From Winogradskyella endarachnes (GTDB lineage: Bacteria; Bacteroidota; Bacteroidia; Flavobacteriales; Flavobacteriaceae): 64,000 bases of DNA. Positions 47,686-57,055 of the stretch are shown here, in pieces; positions within the stretch are counted from its first letter, which is position 1, and each line of letters begins with the position of its first letter. The translations under genes were made by a program, and so were the position numbers. Under the pieces are notes generated by a model. The model made no database searches. It had not been told where the DNA came from and saw nothing but the letters and a program-made list of their open reading frames with translations. The stretch covers positions 434,001 through 498,000 of the forward strand of contig NZ_WOWS01000001.1 in assembly GCF_009741275.1 (NCBI RefSeq). Direction: 5' to 3'.

Positions 47686-48270
47686 TTAGTCTAACAAATT
47701 ATTTAACTGCGCAAACTGCAATAACATTATTGTTTTTGCGTCAATAATTTCTTGGTCTTTGACCATTTTAATAGCTTTAGAAAACGATAATTCTAAAACT
47801 TCTATTTCTTCATTTTCACTTTCTAAACCACCACCTTCGTTTATTTGCATCTCCTCACTATATTCCGCAACAAATAAAAACATTTTTTCTGTTAATGCAC
47901 CTGGTGATGTATATGCCGTGAGTACTTGTTTGGCGTTGTTAATTTTATAACCAACTTCTTCTTCTGTCTCTCTAATAATAGTTTCTAAAGGCTCGTCACT
48001 GTTATCAATAGCACCAGCACATACTTCAATAGACATGCCTTCTTCTTTGTTTTGCTCATAGATTGGCATACGAAATTGTTTTGTTAATATAACCGTTCCT
48101 TTTAAAGAATTATATAACAAAATTGCCGCACCATTACCACGATTATAGCATTCTCTAGACAAACGTTTCCAATCACCATTTTTAAATTGAAAATCGTAAT
48201 CTATTCTATCTAATGTTGCCCATTCTTTCGACAGGTTAGTTTTAGTAATATTTTTAAGGTTATTATTCAT
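47686..48270 (-). CDS. nudK: NUDIX hydrolase, NudK-like (GDP-mannose hydrolase)
   Basis: 194 residues. It follows the E. coli NudK pattern: RECYNRGNGAAILLYN, LTKQFRMPIYEQ, EVCAGAIDNSDEP, and the Nudix box RETEEEVGY. As in NudK, the first acidic residue of the Nudix box does not follow the strict consensus. INEGGGLESENEEIEVLELSFSKA is also typical of NudK. It would hydrolyse GDP-mannose or a related sugar nucleotide. It is placed within a cluster of uncharacterised membrane and AAA genes. Confidence 0.8.
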   Translation of the reverse strand: MNNNLKNITKTNLSKEWATLDRIDYDFQFKNGDWKRLSRECYNRGNGAAILLYNSLKGTVILTKQFRMPIYEQNKEEGMSIEVCAGAIDNSDEPLETIIRETEEEVGYKINNAKQVLTAYTSPGALTEKMFLFVAEYSEEMQINEGGGLESENEEIEVLELSFSKAIKMVKDQEIIDAKTIMLLQFAQLNNLLD

Positions 48271-48284
48271 TTAAAGGCTTGTTT

Positions 48285-49613
48285 CTAATTGTTTTCGGTA
48301 TAATAAAAAGGAATTGACCAAGACTTTACATTATCCTTGCTATATTCTTTTTTAATAGTAATAGTCTGCATTCCGAAGGTTGCATCTTTTAACGATACAT
48401 AACCTATAACTCCAAATTGTTTTGTTATTGGATGCTTATATTTTAAGAAATTGGCATCTACTTTTTCATCATTTAAAAATACTGTATTATACGTTTTATA
48501 GCAATTTAAAAAACTTAAACCACTCGCTTTTCGTTGTTCTGATTTGGTTAAATTTTCATCCTCTTTATAAGTTTCGCAAGTGCCTTCTCTCAGCTTCTTT
48601 TCATTATCAAAAATGGGTATAAAGACTTTAATTACTTTAGATTTAATAACATCTGAAGCAATTTCTGGTGCTAAAAGAAATGTGCTGCTTGTATTTTCTG
48701 ACGCATAGTAATTTGGGTCTATTTTTAATTCGTCGTCTTCTACTCCAATTCCTGTTTTAATTAAATACGGAATGTTAGTTTTATTCATTTGAATAATAGC
48801 CAAGGGCATTCCAACAACTAAAAACGACAGCATTAAATAAGCAAGGGATTTGTTCTTCTTAAAATTAGAACCAAATATCATTGATACTTGCAGAATGGAC
48901 TTATACAAAGGTCCAATCATAATCAGTGAGGTATATTTTACAGCTTTAAAATATAAAACCTGAAGACTTTCTTTTTCTCTATTTTTCTTCAAATTAGCTA
49001 TGGTACCAATAATTATTTGAAACATCATGGCTCCAATAAATAAAACTAATGGAATTAAAAGAATTAGTGTAGGTATAAAACCTGATAACAAATTAAATAA
49101 CAGCAGGTAAAGACAAGCCATTAAAGCCATGTAAGCATACATCAATAAAAACGTAAATGCTGCCGAAAAAATAACGCTACACAGCTCATCTACTTTTTTT
49201 ATTGAGTCTTCTAATTTTGGAAGAATAGAAAGAATCTTCTCTGTATATATTTTTGAATAGGCACTATCTTCTATACTGTAATCTGGAAAAACAGAATTTA
49301 AGCCTACTAAACCAATCCAATACGCACGAAGAAAAAAATGAATTACAAACATTGATGCCAAAATACTTATGGCAAATAATCCTATAAATAAAATGGCATA
49401 ACCCACTAAATATTGACTAGGATTTAATATGTTAATAAACTTATTTGTTCCCCAATCAATAACATCAAACATCTGAAATATCCCAAAAATAGCAATGGCA
49501 GAGACTAGCAATTCAGCTTCCCAGCTTTCATCTTTTAGTCGCTGCAACCAACCTTTAGTAGGCGCTTTGACCACTTCATTTATTTCTATTTCTTTATTTG
49601 CGTTCTCTTCCAT
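48285..49613 (-). CDS. Polytopic membrane protein, 442 residues (uncharacterised AAA cluster)
   Basis: About six transmembrane helices (regions 30-50, 60-110, 142-200, 260-280) and a C-terminal soluble domain of about 150 residues (KIDPNYYASENTSSTFLLAP onward) likely outside the cytoplasm. The stop is 14 nt from nudK and the start 2 nt from the AAA gene, so it is probably translated with the AAA protein. Confidence 0.7.
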   Translation of the reverse strand: MEENANKEIEINEVVKAPTKGWLQRLKDESWEAELLVSAIAIFGIFQMFDVIDWGTNKFINILNPSQYLVGYAILFIGLFAISILASMFVIHFFLRAYWIGLVGLNSVFPDYSIEDSAYSKIYTEKILSILPKLEDSIKKVDELCSVIFSAAFTFLLMYAYMALMACLYLLLFNLLSGFIPTLILLIPLVLFIGAMMFQIIIGTIANLKKNREKESLQVLYFKAVKYTSLIMIGPLYKSILQVSMIFGSNFKKNKSLAYLMLSFLVVGMPLAIIQMNKTNIPYLIKTGIGVEDDELKIDPNYYASENTSSTFLLAPEIASDVIKSKVIKVFIPIFDNEKKLREGTCETYKEDENLTKSEQRKASGLSFLNCYKTYNTVFLNDEKVDANFLKYKHPITKQFGVIGYVSLKDATFGMQTITIKKEYSKDNVKSWSIPFYYTENN

Positions 49614-49615
49614 TT

Positions 49616-51577
49616 TTAGCCTTTAATACCAAATTGCTCGCGAGCCTTAGTTTCAATATTCATTTGGTTTACTCTAGCATCTACTTTTCGTTTAAAGTCT
49701 GTATCTGCAATGGTTGCTACGTTATCTAAATATCTTATTACTTCTTGTCTTCTAATATCTGAAAAGTTTAAACCTTTCATATTAGATTTCATTAATTCTT
49801 GAAGCATATTAAATTTAGTCTCGTAATCTTTTTTGAAATACGTTTCAGGATTTTCAAACCAATCTTGTTCTAAATCAAAATCCGTAAGACGCAATGAAAT
49901 AGCAGATTGAATATTTCTTACATCTCTTGAAGAGAAAAACGGAAATATTTTCTGAATTTCTTTATATAACGCTGCATAAAACATATGATCCGTCTCTTGA
50001 TGAAGCTTTTCTACTTTATCAAAAGTATCATGTACTCTTGCTTCTGAAGGTTTTTCAATGGTATTAAGAATGTCTCCCATACTGCTGGCTAACCCTTGGT
50101 CTGACAAATATTTATACACTTCTGGATCATTCATGTTTACAAAATCTGGCATAGTATCATTTAACTTTTTCCACCAAATGTAATCTTGATCAACAAAATC
50201 GTGCTCAGTGCGTGCACCATCTATTTTAAATCTGCCTTGCACTCTAGAAATTACGGCTTTATCTAACATTTCTGGCAAATTGGTAAATAAACCAATAGAA
50301 CTGTTACCATAATTTACAGCATAAGCGCCTTCTGTATATCTTAAAAACACACCAATTACTTCTTTTACTCCTGCAGAAACGCCTTGTGCTGTACGTTCTT
50401 GCAAATTGTTTTCGGCATCATCTATTGGCGCAAAAATTAATTTTGTTGGGTCTTGCAATGGCTTCATCCACTCTACCATTTTTTCGGCAGAACCACCTTG
50501 AAACGTACTAATCAACGTATCTGGCATTGGGTGGAATAAAAATGGAATATCTAAATTATCTGAATGTTCTTTTAATCGGGTTGCAATTGCTGCAATTAAC
50601 ATACTTTTACCTGTACCAGGAATACCGTAACCCATAAAAACTGGCATAAATCCACCTAATTCTTGAAATGGGTTTTTCTTTGCTTCTATATCGTAACTTA
50701 ATAAGCGCTCTGTTAAACGACGTGCAAAATGTTTAGCATCTCTGTTACCTACAATTTGCTCAAACTGAATTTTATTAAATTCTATACTCTTTGCTGTGCC
50801 AGAAAATGAATTTTCCCAGCCAGATACTGCAAATTCTGAATTTTCTAATTTATAAGTTCTATCAACTATGGTTTCGGTGTATTCTAAACTACTTTTTCTA
50901 AGTTGAATTTCGTCTATTAACGCTTCAAAATAAACGACTGTAAAATCAATAACATCTTTGTCTGACTTTATAATTTCAGGATGCCCTAAATATTTATCGT
51001 AATAAAATAACTGACAAGAAATTCCTTTTAAAGGTGTTAAAAATGATACTTCTGGTATGCCTGCAAATTTCTGTTTCATTACAGATAAATCATCTGAAGC
51101 ATGTGGTTTTAAATCGTGAAGAACTTTATACGCTGTTGAAAATAGCATAAAAGCCGTTGCTGTATGCATTTTACTTTCGTATTCTCGTCTTCCTGAGCTA
51201 TCTAAAGCAGATTTATTTTCACTTAAACTCGATAATCCTGAAGCATCATAAAATGAATCTTTAATCCAAATACCAAGCGTTATAGCTTCTTGCACGGCAT
51301 ATAACGTTTGATTTAAATAAATAGGAAGTGCCACAGACTCTGGTAATAAACGCTTTTTTAAGGCTAAAATGGTTTTAGAAACTGAAGTAACATTAACGTT
51401 ACTTCCGTTATTGGCTCTAGACAAATACAATAAAATAGATTCGTCTTTAGCATCTGCATCTTTATTTTTTGCGCGTTGACTTTGTTCCCATTGAATAGAT
51501 TTTAGATATGTTGTTGCTTCATCTCGAAGCATGTCTAATTCATTTTGTTTTATAGGGAAAGTTGAGTTGTGTTCCAT
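49616..51577 (-). CDS. AAA-family ATPase, atypical, 653 residues
   Basis: Residues 1-300 form a helical N-terminal region; the P-loop is GYGIPGTGKS (about 316-325); Walker B lies in KLIFAPIDDAENN (about 379-391) with Asp-Asp where the usual motif has Asp-Glu; a sensor-like segment is SSIGLFTNLPEMLD (about 426-439), with Arg residues following (SRVQGRFK). The C-terminal 170 residues are helical. No protease or helicase domain is attached. It seems to be the motor of a cluster with three membrane proteins and a coiled-coil protein; the substrate is unknown. Confidence 0.75.
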   Translation of the reverse strand: MEHNSTFPIKQNELDMLRDEATTYLKSIQWEQSQRAKNKDADAKDESILLYLSRANNGSNVNVTSVSKTILALKKRLLPESVALPIYLNQTLYAVQEAITLGIWIKDSFYDASGLSSLSENKSALDSSGRREYESKMHTATAFMLFSTAYKVLHDLKPHASDDLSVMKQKFAGIPEVSFLTPLKGISCQLFYYDKYLGHPEIIKSDKDVIDFTVVYFEALIDEIQLRKSSLEYTETIVDRTYKLENSEFAVSGWENSFSGTAKSIEFNKIQFEQIVGNRDAKHFARRLTERLLSYDIEAKKNPFQELGGFMPVFMGYGIPGTGKSMLIAAIATRLKEHSDNLDIPFLFHPMPDTLISTFQGGSAEKMVEWMKPLQDPTKLIFAPIDDAENNLQERTAQGVSAGVKEVIGVFLRYTEGAYAVNYGNSSIGLFTNLPEMLDKAVISRVQGRFKIDGARTEHDFVDQDYIWWKKLNDTMPDFVNMNDPEVYKYLSDQGLASSMGDILNTIEKPSEARVHDTFDKVEKLHQETDHMFYAALYKEIQKIFPFFSSRDVRNIQSAISLRLTDFDLEQDWFENPETYFKKDYETKFNMLQELMKSNMKGLNFSDIRRQEVIRYLDNVATIADTDFKRKVDARVNQMNIETKAREQFGIKG

Positions 51578-51657
51578 TGGTTAAGTTATAAGTGAAAAGT
51601 AAAAAGTGAGAAGTTTTATCACTCTAATTTTTGAGCTACAATCTTCTAACGTTAAAC

Positions 51658-52701
51658 TTATTTTGTATTTAGTTCCGAAATTTGAATAGGCGACATCGCC
51701 AACTTATTCATAATCTCTGGTGTTTTATTATAAAGTAATTGTATAATTCTATGTGGTGCAAATACATAGCGTTGTCTAAAAATTGTATCCCATTTTTGAA
51801 AGGTTTGTTTACTAAAAAAACTGCCTTCTCTAAATTCGCTACTAGATTTTAATTCGTCTATTTTAAATGATATAGCATAAGATTCTAAAGGCACTTCTTT
51901 ACTCGCTATACTTTGCAAAATGGCATGTGTTACTTTGTTTTCGTCTTTAGCAAATACATTGTGTATTGGTCCTAAATCTACACGTCTTATGTGCTTAGGA
52001 AACACTTTTGGCAAACGCTTATCTATAGCATAAGCCATGGTATCTAGATTCATATCGCGATCTGCTACAGTTTTAAGAATAGAATAGATTTCATCTTTAT
52101 AATCTTGCACATTTTTACCGTCATAATTAAAATACATATAGCAAATGTATGGTCTGTTGTGTGTAACATCATAAAAGCTCCAACTTACCAAATAGTCTGC
52201 CTCGGCATTTTCTGACACTTGCATTATTTTACCTTGTACAAAACGATTAAAAATATATTCTTTTTTTGCCGATGTATAATAAACAATTGATGATGCTTGA
52301 AAGAGTTTGCGTTTTGCAATTGGCTCTTTTTTCCGCATTAGCGTGTCTAAAAATTCGTCCTTTAGAGTTTCTACATCTGTAAGTTTACCCAGATACTCTT
52401 CACGTAATTCCAAATCATTAAACAAATATCTAAACTCAAGATAATTTGGAAATCCAGAATCGGTTAAATCCACTTTCATGTTTTCCTCTTCGTCATACAT
52501 GTATTTTACACGCATGGCTTCAATTGAATACAATAATAAATCACTGTATTGTTTAAATAATTGAACTTCTTGGTTGTTTAGTAATTGTTTTTCTTGTACA
52601 GCAACAATAAGTTCCTTTAATGTGAAATCTATCATTTTGTGATAGAACACATACTGTTCTTTGGAATCTAATATTGCGGAATCTAAGGGTGTAACTATCA
52701 T
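51658..52701 (-). CDS. Hypothetical protein, 347 residues (uncharacterised AAA cluster)
   Basis: Soluble, helical in the first 130 residues, then mixed (SASEN, VSWSFYDVTHNRPYICYMYF) and a C-terminal half with helices ending in NKLAMSPIQISELNTK. I see no catalytic motif. It lies 80 bp upstream of the AAA gene and may be its adaptor; inference only. Confidence 0.65.
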   Translation of the reverse strand: MIVTPLDSAILDSKEQYVFYHKMIDFTLKELIVAVQEKQLLNNQEVQLFKQYSDLLLYSIEAMRVKYMYDEEENMKVDLTDSGFPNYLEFRYLFNDLELREEYLGKLTDVETLKDEFLDTLMRKKEPIAKRKLFQASSIVYYTSAKKEYIFNRFVQGKIMQVSENAEADYLVSWSFYDVTHNRPYICYMYFNYDGKNVQDYKDEIYSILKTVADRDMNLDTMAYAIDKRLPKVFPKHIRRVDLGPIHNVFAKDENKVTHAILQSIASKEVPLESYAISFKIDELKSSSEFREGSFFSKQTFQKWDTIFRQRYVFAPHRIIQLLYNKTPEIMNKLAMSPIQISELNTK

Positions 52702-52848
52702 TCTGGTTGGTAGTTGGCAGTATTCAGTTTACAGTAATCTACGAATACCCAAAACGTATTTAAAAAGTTATTGAAGTTTTAGTGTGTAGCAACAGTATTC
52801 AGTCACGATTTTACTGCCAACTGAATACTGAAGACTGCTCACTAATTT
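52702..52848. repeat. Spacer with repeated CAGTATTCAGT units
   Basis: GGCAGTATTCAGT at 52716-52728, CAGTATTCAGT at 52793-52803, and the inverted ACTGAATACTG at 52820-52830, next to ACTGCCAA. The last two share a permuted form of the same unit found at 25924. Confidence 0.5.
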
Positions 52849-54195
52849 TTATCCTAAAAGGTCGTCGTCACTAGCTTCTGGCTTCGGTGAATCTGCTGGT
52901 TCACCTGCTCCGTCATTTACTGGTGCGTTTCCGTCTGCTGCGTAATAATCTTCAAAAATTTCTTTCATATCAATGCCGTAACGGTCCGCAAAATTAGACT
53001 GAATAGACTTATCCTTTTCTCTAATTTCTTGTAATGCTTCAGCATAACTTCCATAGACACCTTGCATCACTTTTTCGTGCACTGGAATATTGTCCATCAT
53101 TTCTTGACGTGCTTTAGCACTTGCTGTATGCATTGCTGCTAAAGTTTCTCCAATATGCTCATCAGTTTTAACACCTAAGTGTTCTAAAATAGCTGCAAAT
53201 TCTTGGTCTGTACGTGCTTTTAAAGCTACAACGTAACCGTCATAATATTTTAGACGCTCATCAGTATCACTCTTTAATTTTGCTCTATGCGTTTGTAAAT
53301 TACTACGTAACGATGTAAGAACTTTAATTGTAAGGTTATGTTTGTGAACGAAACTATCTTTTGAAGCCGCTAAGGTTGTATAAGCATTTTTAAGACCTTC
53401 TAATTCTTCAACCTTTTGCTCTAACGTAGTTACTTTACCTAAGGCATCTGAATATTCTGTAGATTGCTTATCCGCAACTTCTTCTAATGCTTGACGTGCT
53501 TGTTTTAACAATGCATATTGTTCTTCTAACTTGTCCTCTACTTCTTTTTTCTTTTGAAGTGCTTTGGTGTGGTTGTTAGAGGCTTCAACAATGGCTGTTT
53601 TTAAACTCTCTTCAACTTCTTTTATTTCAATTTCTCTGTCCTTTAAACGTTTAATAGCTGCTTGACTTTTAAATGACAATTCATTTAACAAGGTTTGTAC
53701 ATCGGCAGTCTCAATACGTTGCTGAAACATGGCTTTTGCTTTATTATCTGATGCATCACGTTCTTTTTGAGCATTTTTAAGTTCTGCCTCTGCATCTTTA
53801 ATCTTGCTTTTTCGACCCCAAAGATTATTCCACCATGTATCTGGTTTATTATTGGCGTCTTCAAGTTTTACCTTAGCACGTTCTAAACGTTTTACTGCAT
53901 CGTCAATTACTTTTTGTTCTTCTGCGTTTAAAGCCGAAAAACCTTCAAACATAATACCAACTTCATCTTGGTAATCTGTTAAGTCTTTTATGGCATCTAA
54001 TAATGTTGTTCTGTCTTTTTCAGCCATGTCTACAACATTATCTAATGTTGCATTTAATATCTTCTGACGGCTTTCTGGATCATCTTCTTGAGCCAATTTA
54101 GACTTCATTTGGTCAATAGCTTTTCCCCAATTTACATCGACTTTAGCTGTTTTTTCATTGGAATTGGTTTCTAATAAATCAAAATCATCAGACAT
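52849..54195 (-). CDS. Long coiled-coil protein, 448 residues (uncharacterised AAA cluster)
   Basis: Almost entirely helical with heptad-like spacing from about residue 75 to 290 (KVKLEDANNKPDTWWNNLWG, KKKEVEDKLEEQYALLKQAR, VTTLEQKVEELEGLKNAYTT). The C-terminus is an acidic, proline-containing tail ending DDDLLG. The overall form resembles toxic-anion-resistance (TelA-like) coiled-coil proteins, but the specific match is uncertain. First gene of the eight-gene minus-strand cluster. The 372-bp spacer before it (54196-54567) is AT-rich; I see no gene or clear signal there. Confidence 0.75.
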   Translation of the reverse strand: MSDDFDLLETNSNEKTAKVDVNWGKAIDQMKSKLAQEDDPESRQKILNATLDNVVDMAEKDRTTLLDAIKDLTDYQDEVGIMFEGFSALNAEEQKVIDDAVKRLERAKVKLEDANNKPDTWWNNLWGRKSKIKDAEAELKNAQKERDASDNKAKAMFQQRIETADVQTLLNELSFKSQAAIKRLKDREIEIKEVEESLKTAIVEASNNHTKALQKKKEVEDKLEEQYALLKQARQALEEVADKQSTEYSDALGKVTTLEQKVEELEGLKNAYTTLAASKDSFVHKHNLTIKVLTSLRSNLQTHRAKLKSDTDERLKYYDGYVVALKARTDQEFAAILEHLGVKTDEHIGETLAAMHTASAKARQEMMDNIPVHEKVMQGVYGSYAEALQEIREKDKSIQSNFADRYGIDMKEIFEDYYAADGNAPVNDGAGEPADSPKPEASDDDLLG

Positions 54196-54567
54196 ATTTG
54201 TGTAGTGTTATTAAGTTGAACAATTTAAGGATAACAATTTCGGTAATTTTTTAAGACTATAAAAACTTTACTTACTAAAATATAGGTAGATTAATAATTA
54301 AAAATGTTACAGTCTAATTCAAAATAATTCAAGAAATCCATTACATAATTCTTTTTACATTAAAAAAATGTTCATTATAATTTGAGAAAGATTGAAAGCA
54401 TAAAACCTTAAATAAACCTTAAAAACACTGTTATTCGTCGACTTTTAACTACATTTAAACGATGAAATTTTCGTATTTTTTTCGTAAATAATTTAAAATT
54501 AAAGGTTTAAGAAAATATAATTATATATCTTAGCACTCTACAAGCCCAATTCTATATAAACAACACC

Positions 54568-54792
54568 ATGAATAGTAACCTACTCCCTAAGCCTCTGATT
54601 GTTACAACCACGCAACTAACCATGATTTTGATTGCAGTAGCTACCGTTTTTTTTGTTCTTATTATTTTTGCAATATTAAAAATGTATAAGCTAAAAGCAG
54701 AAAATAAAAAGTTAATGCAAACCAATGCATTTAAAGACTATGAAAATTCTGATGATGGAACACCAAGCGGTCATTTATATGGAGAAAGCTAA
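54568..54792 (+). CDS. Small single-pass membrane protein, 74 residues
   Basis: One transmembrane helix (about residues 19-41) and a Lys-rich cytoplasmic tail (KMYKLKAENKKLMQTNAF). It is divergent from the coiled-coil gene and is followed 12 nt later by a second tiny membrane protein gene. Confidence 0.7.
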   Translation: MNSNLLPKPLIVTTTQLTMILIAVATVFFVLIIFAILKMYKLKAENKKLMQTNAFKDYENSDDGTPSGHLYGES

Positions 54793-54804
54793 CAAATATT
54801 TGGA

Positions 54805-54972
54805 ATGATTGAATTTATAAGAACATCCATAAAAACCAGTGAAAACACAACTAATAAATTAATTAGTATTTTATCGGTAGCGCTTGTAACTATGATAATA
54901 TTATGGTTTTTACAGTTTTTAAAAAACCGAAAACTTAAAGCTAAAATTAAAGATTTAGAACGTAATTTATAA
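54805..54972 (+). CDS. Very small single-pass membrane protein, 55 residues
   Basis: Read directly from the sequence: ATG at 54805, TAA at 54970-54972. It begins MIEFIRTSIKTSENTTNKL, has a transmembrane helix near residues 20-36 (ISILSVALVTMIILWFLQF) and a basic helical tail (KNRKLKAKIKDLERNL). The arrangement mirrors the 74-residue protein just upstream. A strong terminator follows at 54976. I find no known name. Confidence 0.6.
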   Translation: MIEFIRTSIKTSENTTNKLISILSVALVTMIILWFLQFLKNRKLKAKIKDLERNL

Positions 54973-54975
54973 AAT

Positions 54976-55006
54976 AAAAATAGCCAGCAATTTGCTGGCT
55001 ATTTTT
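54976..55006. terminator. Bidirectional terminator
   Basis: TAGCCAGC, AATTT, GCTGGCTA flanked by A and T tracts, between the small membrane genes and convergent ettA. Confidence 0.88.
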
Positions 55007-55026
55007 ATTTTATTAGGTAATTTAAA

Positions 55027-56718
55027 TTACCTCACCAACTTTTTGTACTTAATACGTTTTGGCATTAGGTCACCCCCTAATCGCTTCTTCTTATTTTCTT
55101 CATAGTCACTAAATCCTCCTTCAAAGAAATAAACCTGAGAATCACCTTCGAACGCTAAAATATGGGTGCATATTCTGTCTAAAAACCATCTATCGTGACT
55201 AATAACTACGGCACAACCTGCAAAGTTCTCTAAACCTTCCTCTAAAGCTCTTAAGGTATTTACATCTAAATCATTGGTAGGCTCATCTAATAGTAATACG
55301 TTACCTTCTTCTTTTAGTGTCATAGCCAAATGTAAACGGTTTCGCTCTCCACCTGACAACAATTTTACCTTTTTATTTTGTTCACCTCCAGAGAAATTAA
55401 ATCGACTTAAATAGGCTCTAGAATTTACTTCCTTTCCTCCCATCATCACCAACTCTTGCTCATCACTAAAGTTTTGCCAAATTGTTTTTTCTGGATCAAT
55501 ATTTGAGTGCTTTTGGTCAACGTATGCAATCTTAGCTGTTTCACCTACTTTAAACTCGCCTTTATCTGGATTCTCCTCTCCCATTATCATCTTAAATATT
55601 GTAGTTTTACCAGCACCATTTGGACCAATAACACCAACAATACCAGCTTGAGGTAAATTAAAGTTTAAATCGTCGTATAATAATTTATCGTCATAGGCTT
55701 TTGCAACACCTGCAGCTTCAATTACATTGGTACCTAAACGCGGACCATTTGGTATGTAGATTTCTAATTTCTCATCGAGCTGTTTTTGATCCTGACTCAT
55801 TAATTTATCATAGTTCTTTAAACGTGCTTTTTGCTTTGTTTGTCTTCCTTTTGCGCCTTGACGTACCCAATCGAGCTCTCGTTCTAATGTTTTTTGACGT
55901 TTAGACGCTGATTTACTCTCTTGTGCCATACGCTTAGATTTTTGGTCTAACCAAGACGAGTAGTTTCCTTTCCATGGGATACCTTCACCTCTATCGAGTT
56001 CTAAAATCCATCCTGCTACATTATCTAGAAAGTATCTATCGTGAGTTACAGCAATTACGGTACCTTTATATTGTGCTAAATGATGTTCTAACCAATGTAC
56101 AGATTCTGCATCTAAATGGTTGGTGGGCTCATCTAATAGTAAAACGTCTGGCTCTTGTAATAATAAACGACATAATGCGACACGGCGACGCTCACCTCCA
56201 GAAAGTACACCAATCTTTTTATCACCATCTGGTGTGCGCAGAGCATCCATAGCAATTTCTAATTTGGTATCTAATTCCCAAGCTCCTGCAGCATCAATTT
56301 GATCCTGTAGTTCTGCTTGACGGTTCATTAGCTTTTCCATCTTATCCGCATCACTATAAACTTCCTCCAAACCAAATTGCTCGTTTATACTGTTATATTC
56401 ATCTAAAATGGCAACAGTTTCTGCAGCACCTTCTCGTACAACTTCCATTACCGTTTTGTCATCATCTAATTGCGGTTCTTGCTCTAAATAACCTACTGTA
56501 TAACCTGGTTGAAATACCACATCACCTTGATAGTTTTTATCTACTCCAGCAATAATTTTTAACAAAGTTGATTTACCTGATCCGTTAAGACCAAGAATAC
56601 CTATTTTAGCGCCGTAGAAGAAGCTTAAATATATATTTTTTAATACTGGTGTATTTGCTCCTGAAAATGTCTTAGTTAAGCCAGACATGGCAAAAATTAC
56701 TTTTTTATCGTCACTCAT
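55027..56718 (-). CDS. ettA: Energy-dependent translational throttle protein EttA (ABC-F)
   Basis: 563 residues with two ABC domains and no transmembrane part. First domain: GLNGSGKST, LSGGERRRVALCRLL, VLLLDEPTNHLD. Second domain: GPNGAGKTT, LSGGERNRLHLAMTL, VLLLDEPTNDLD. The linker between them includes the basic ABC-F helix pair (KRQKTLERELDWVRQGAKGR). The length agrees with EttA, which binds the ribosomal E site and gates translation according to energy state. Confidence 0.93.
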   Translation of the reverse strand: MSDDKKVIFAMSGLTKTFSGANTPVLKNIYLSFFYGAKIGILGLNGSGKSTLLKIIAGVDKNYQGDVVFQPGYTVGYLEQEPQLDDDKTVMEVVREGAAETVAILDEYNSINEQFGLEEVYSDADKMEKLMNRQAELQDQIDAAGAWELDTKLEIAMDALRTPDGDKKIGVLSGGERRRVALCRLLLQEPDVLLLDEPTNHLDAESVHWLEHHLAQYKGTVIAVTHDRYFLDNVAGWILELDRGEGIPWKGNYSSWLDQKSKRMAQESKSASKRQKTLERELDWVRQGAKGRQTKQKARLKNYDKLMSQDQKQLDEKLEIYIPNGPRLGTNVIEAAGVAKAYDDKLLYDDLNFNLPQAGIVGVIGPNGAGKTTIFKMIMGEENPDKGEFKVGETAKIAYVDQKHSNIDPEKTIWQNFSDEQELVMMGGKEVNSRAYLSRFNFSGGEQNKKVKLLSGGERNRLHLAMTLKEEGNVLLLDEPTNDLDVNTLRALEEGLENFAGCAVVISHDRWFLDRICTHILAFEGDSQVYFFEGGFSDYEENKKKRLGGDLMPKRIKYKKLVR

Positions 56719-56765
56719 TTTTTTAGTTTAAAGTTTATTTAATCAATTTAAAATTAAAAGGTTAA

Positions 56766-56948
56766 TTACACTCTTCCTTTTAAGGCATTAAACACCCAAG
56801 CAATACAGAAAAAACCTCCACCAACTGCTGCAAATCCCCAACCTGCAACGTCATCATATCTAAATGCACCAAGTGCAATTAATCCTAATCCCACAAATAT
56901 CATAATCCATGTTGCCCAAGACAGTACTGTATTTTTATTCATCGCCAT
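56766..56948 (-). CDS. CAL67264-family small membrane protein
   Basis: 60 residues; two hydrophobic helices (about 9-28 and 34-53) and a short basic end (NALKGRV). It matches my memory of the CAL67264 family of small Flavobacteriaceae membrane proteins. The start may be the second ATG (56942), since both are possible. It lies 47 nt upstream of ettA, same strand. Confidence 0.8.
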   Translation of the reverse strand: MAMNKNTVLSWATWIMIFVGLGLIALGAFRYDDVAGWGFAAVGGGFFCIAWVFNALKGRV

Positions 56949-57055
56949 ATTCTTATTCTTTAAGTTTTAGTAGTTAGTTGTATTACAAATATCGCATTTT
57001 AAATAAAAAAAGCATCACTATTTGTGATGCTTCTATTATAAAAATTAATGAAAAT

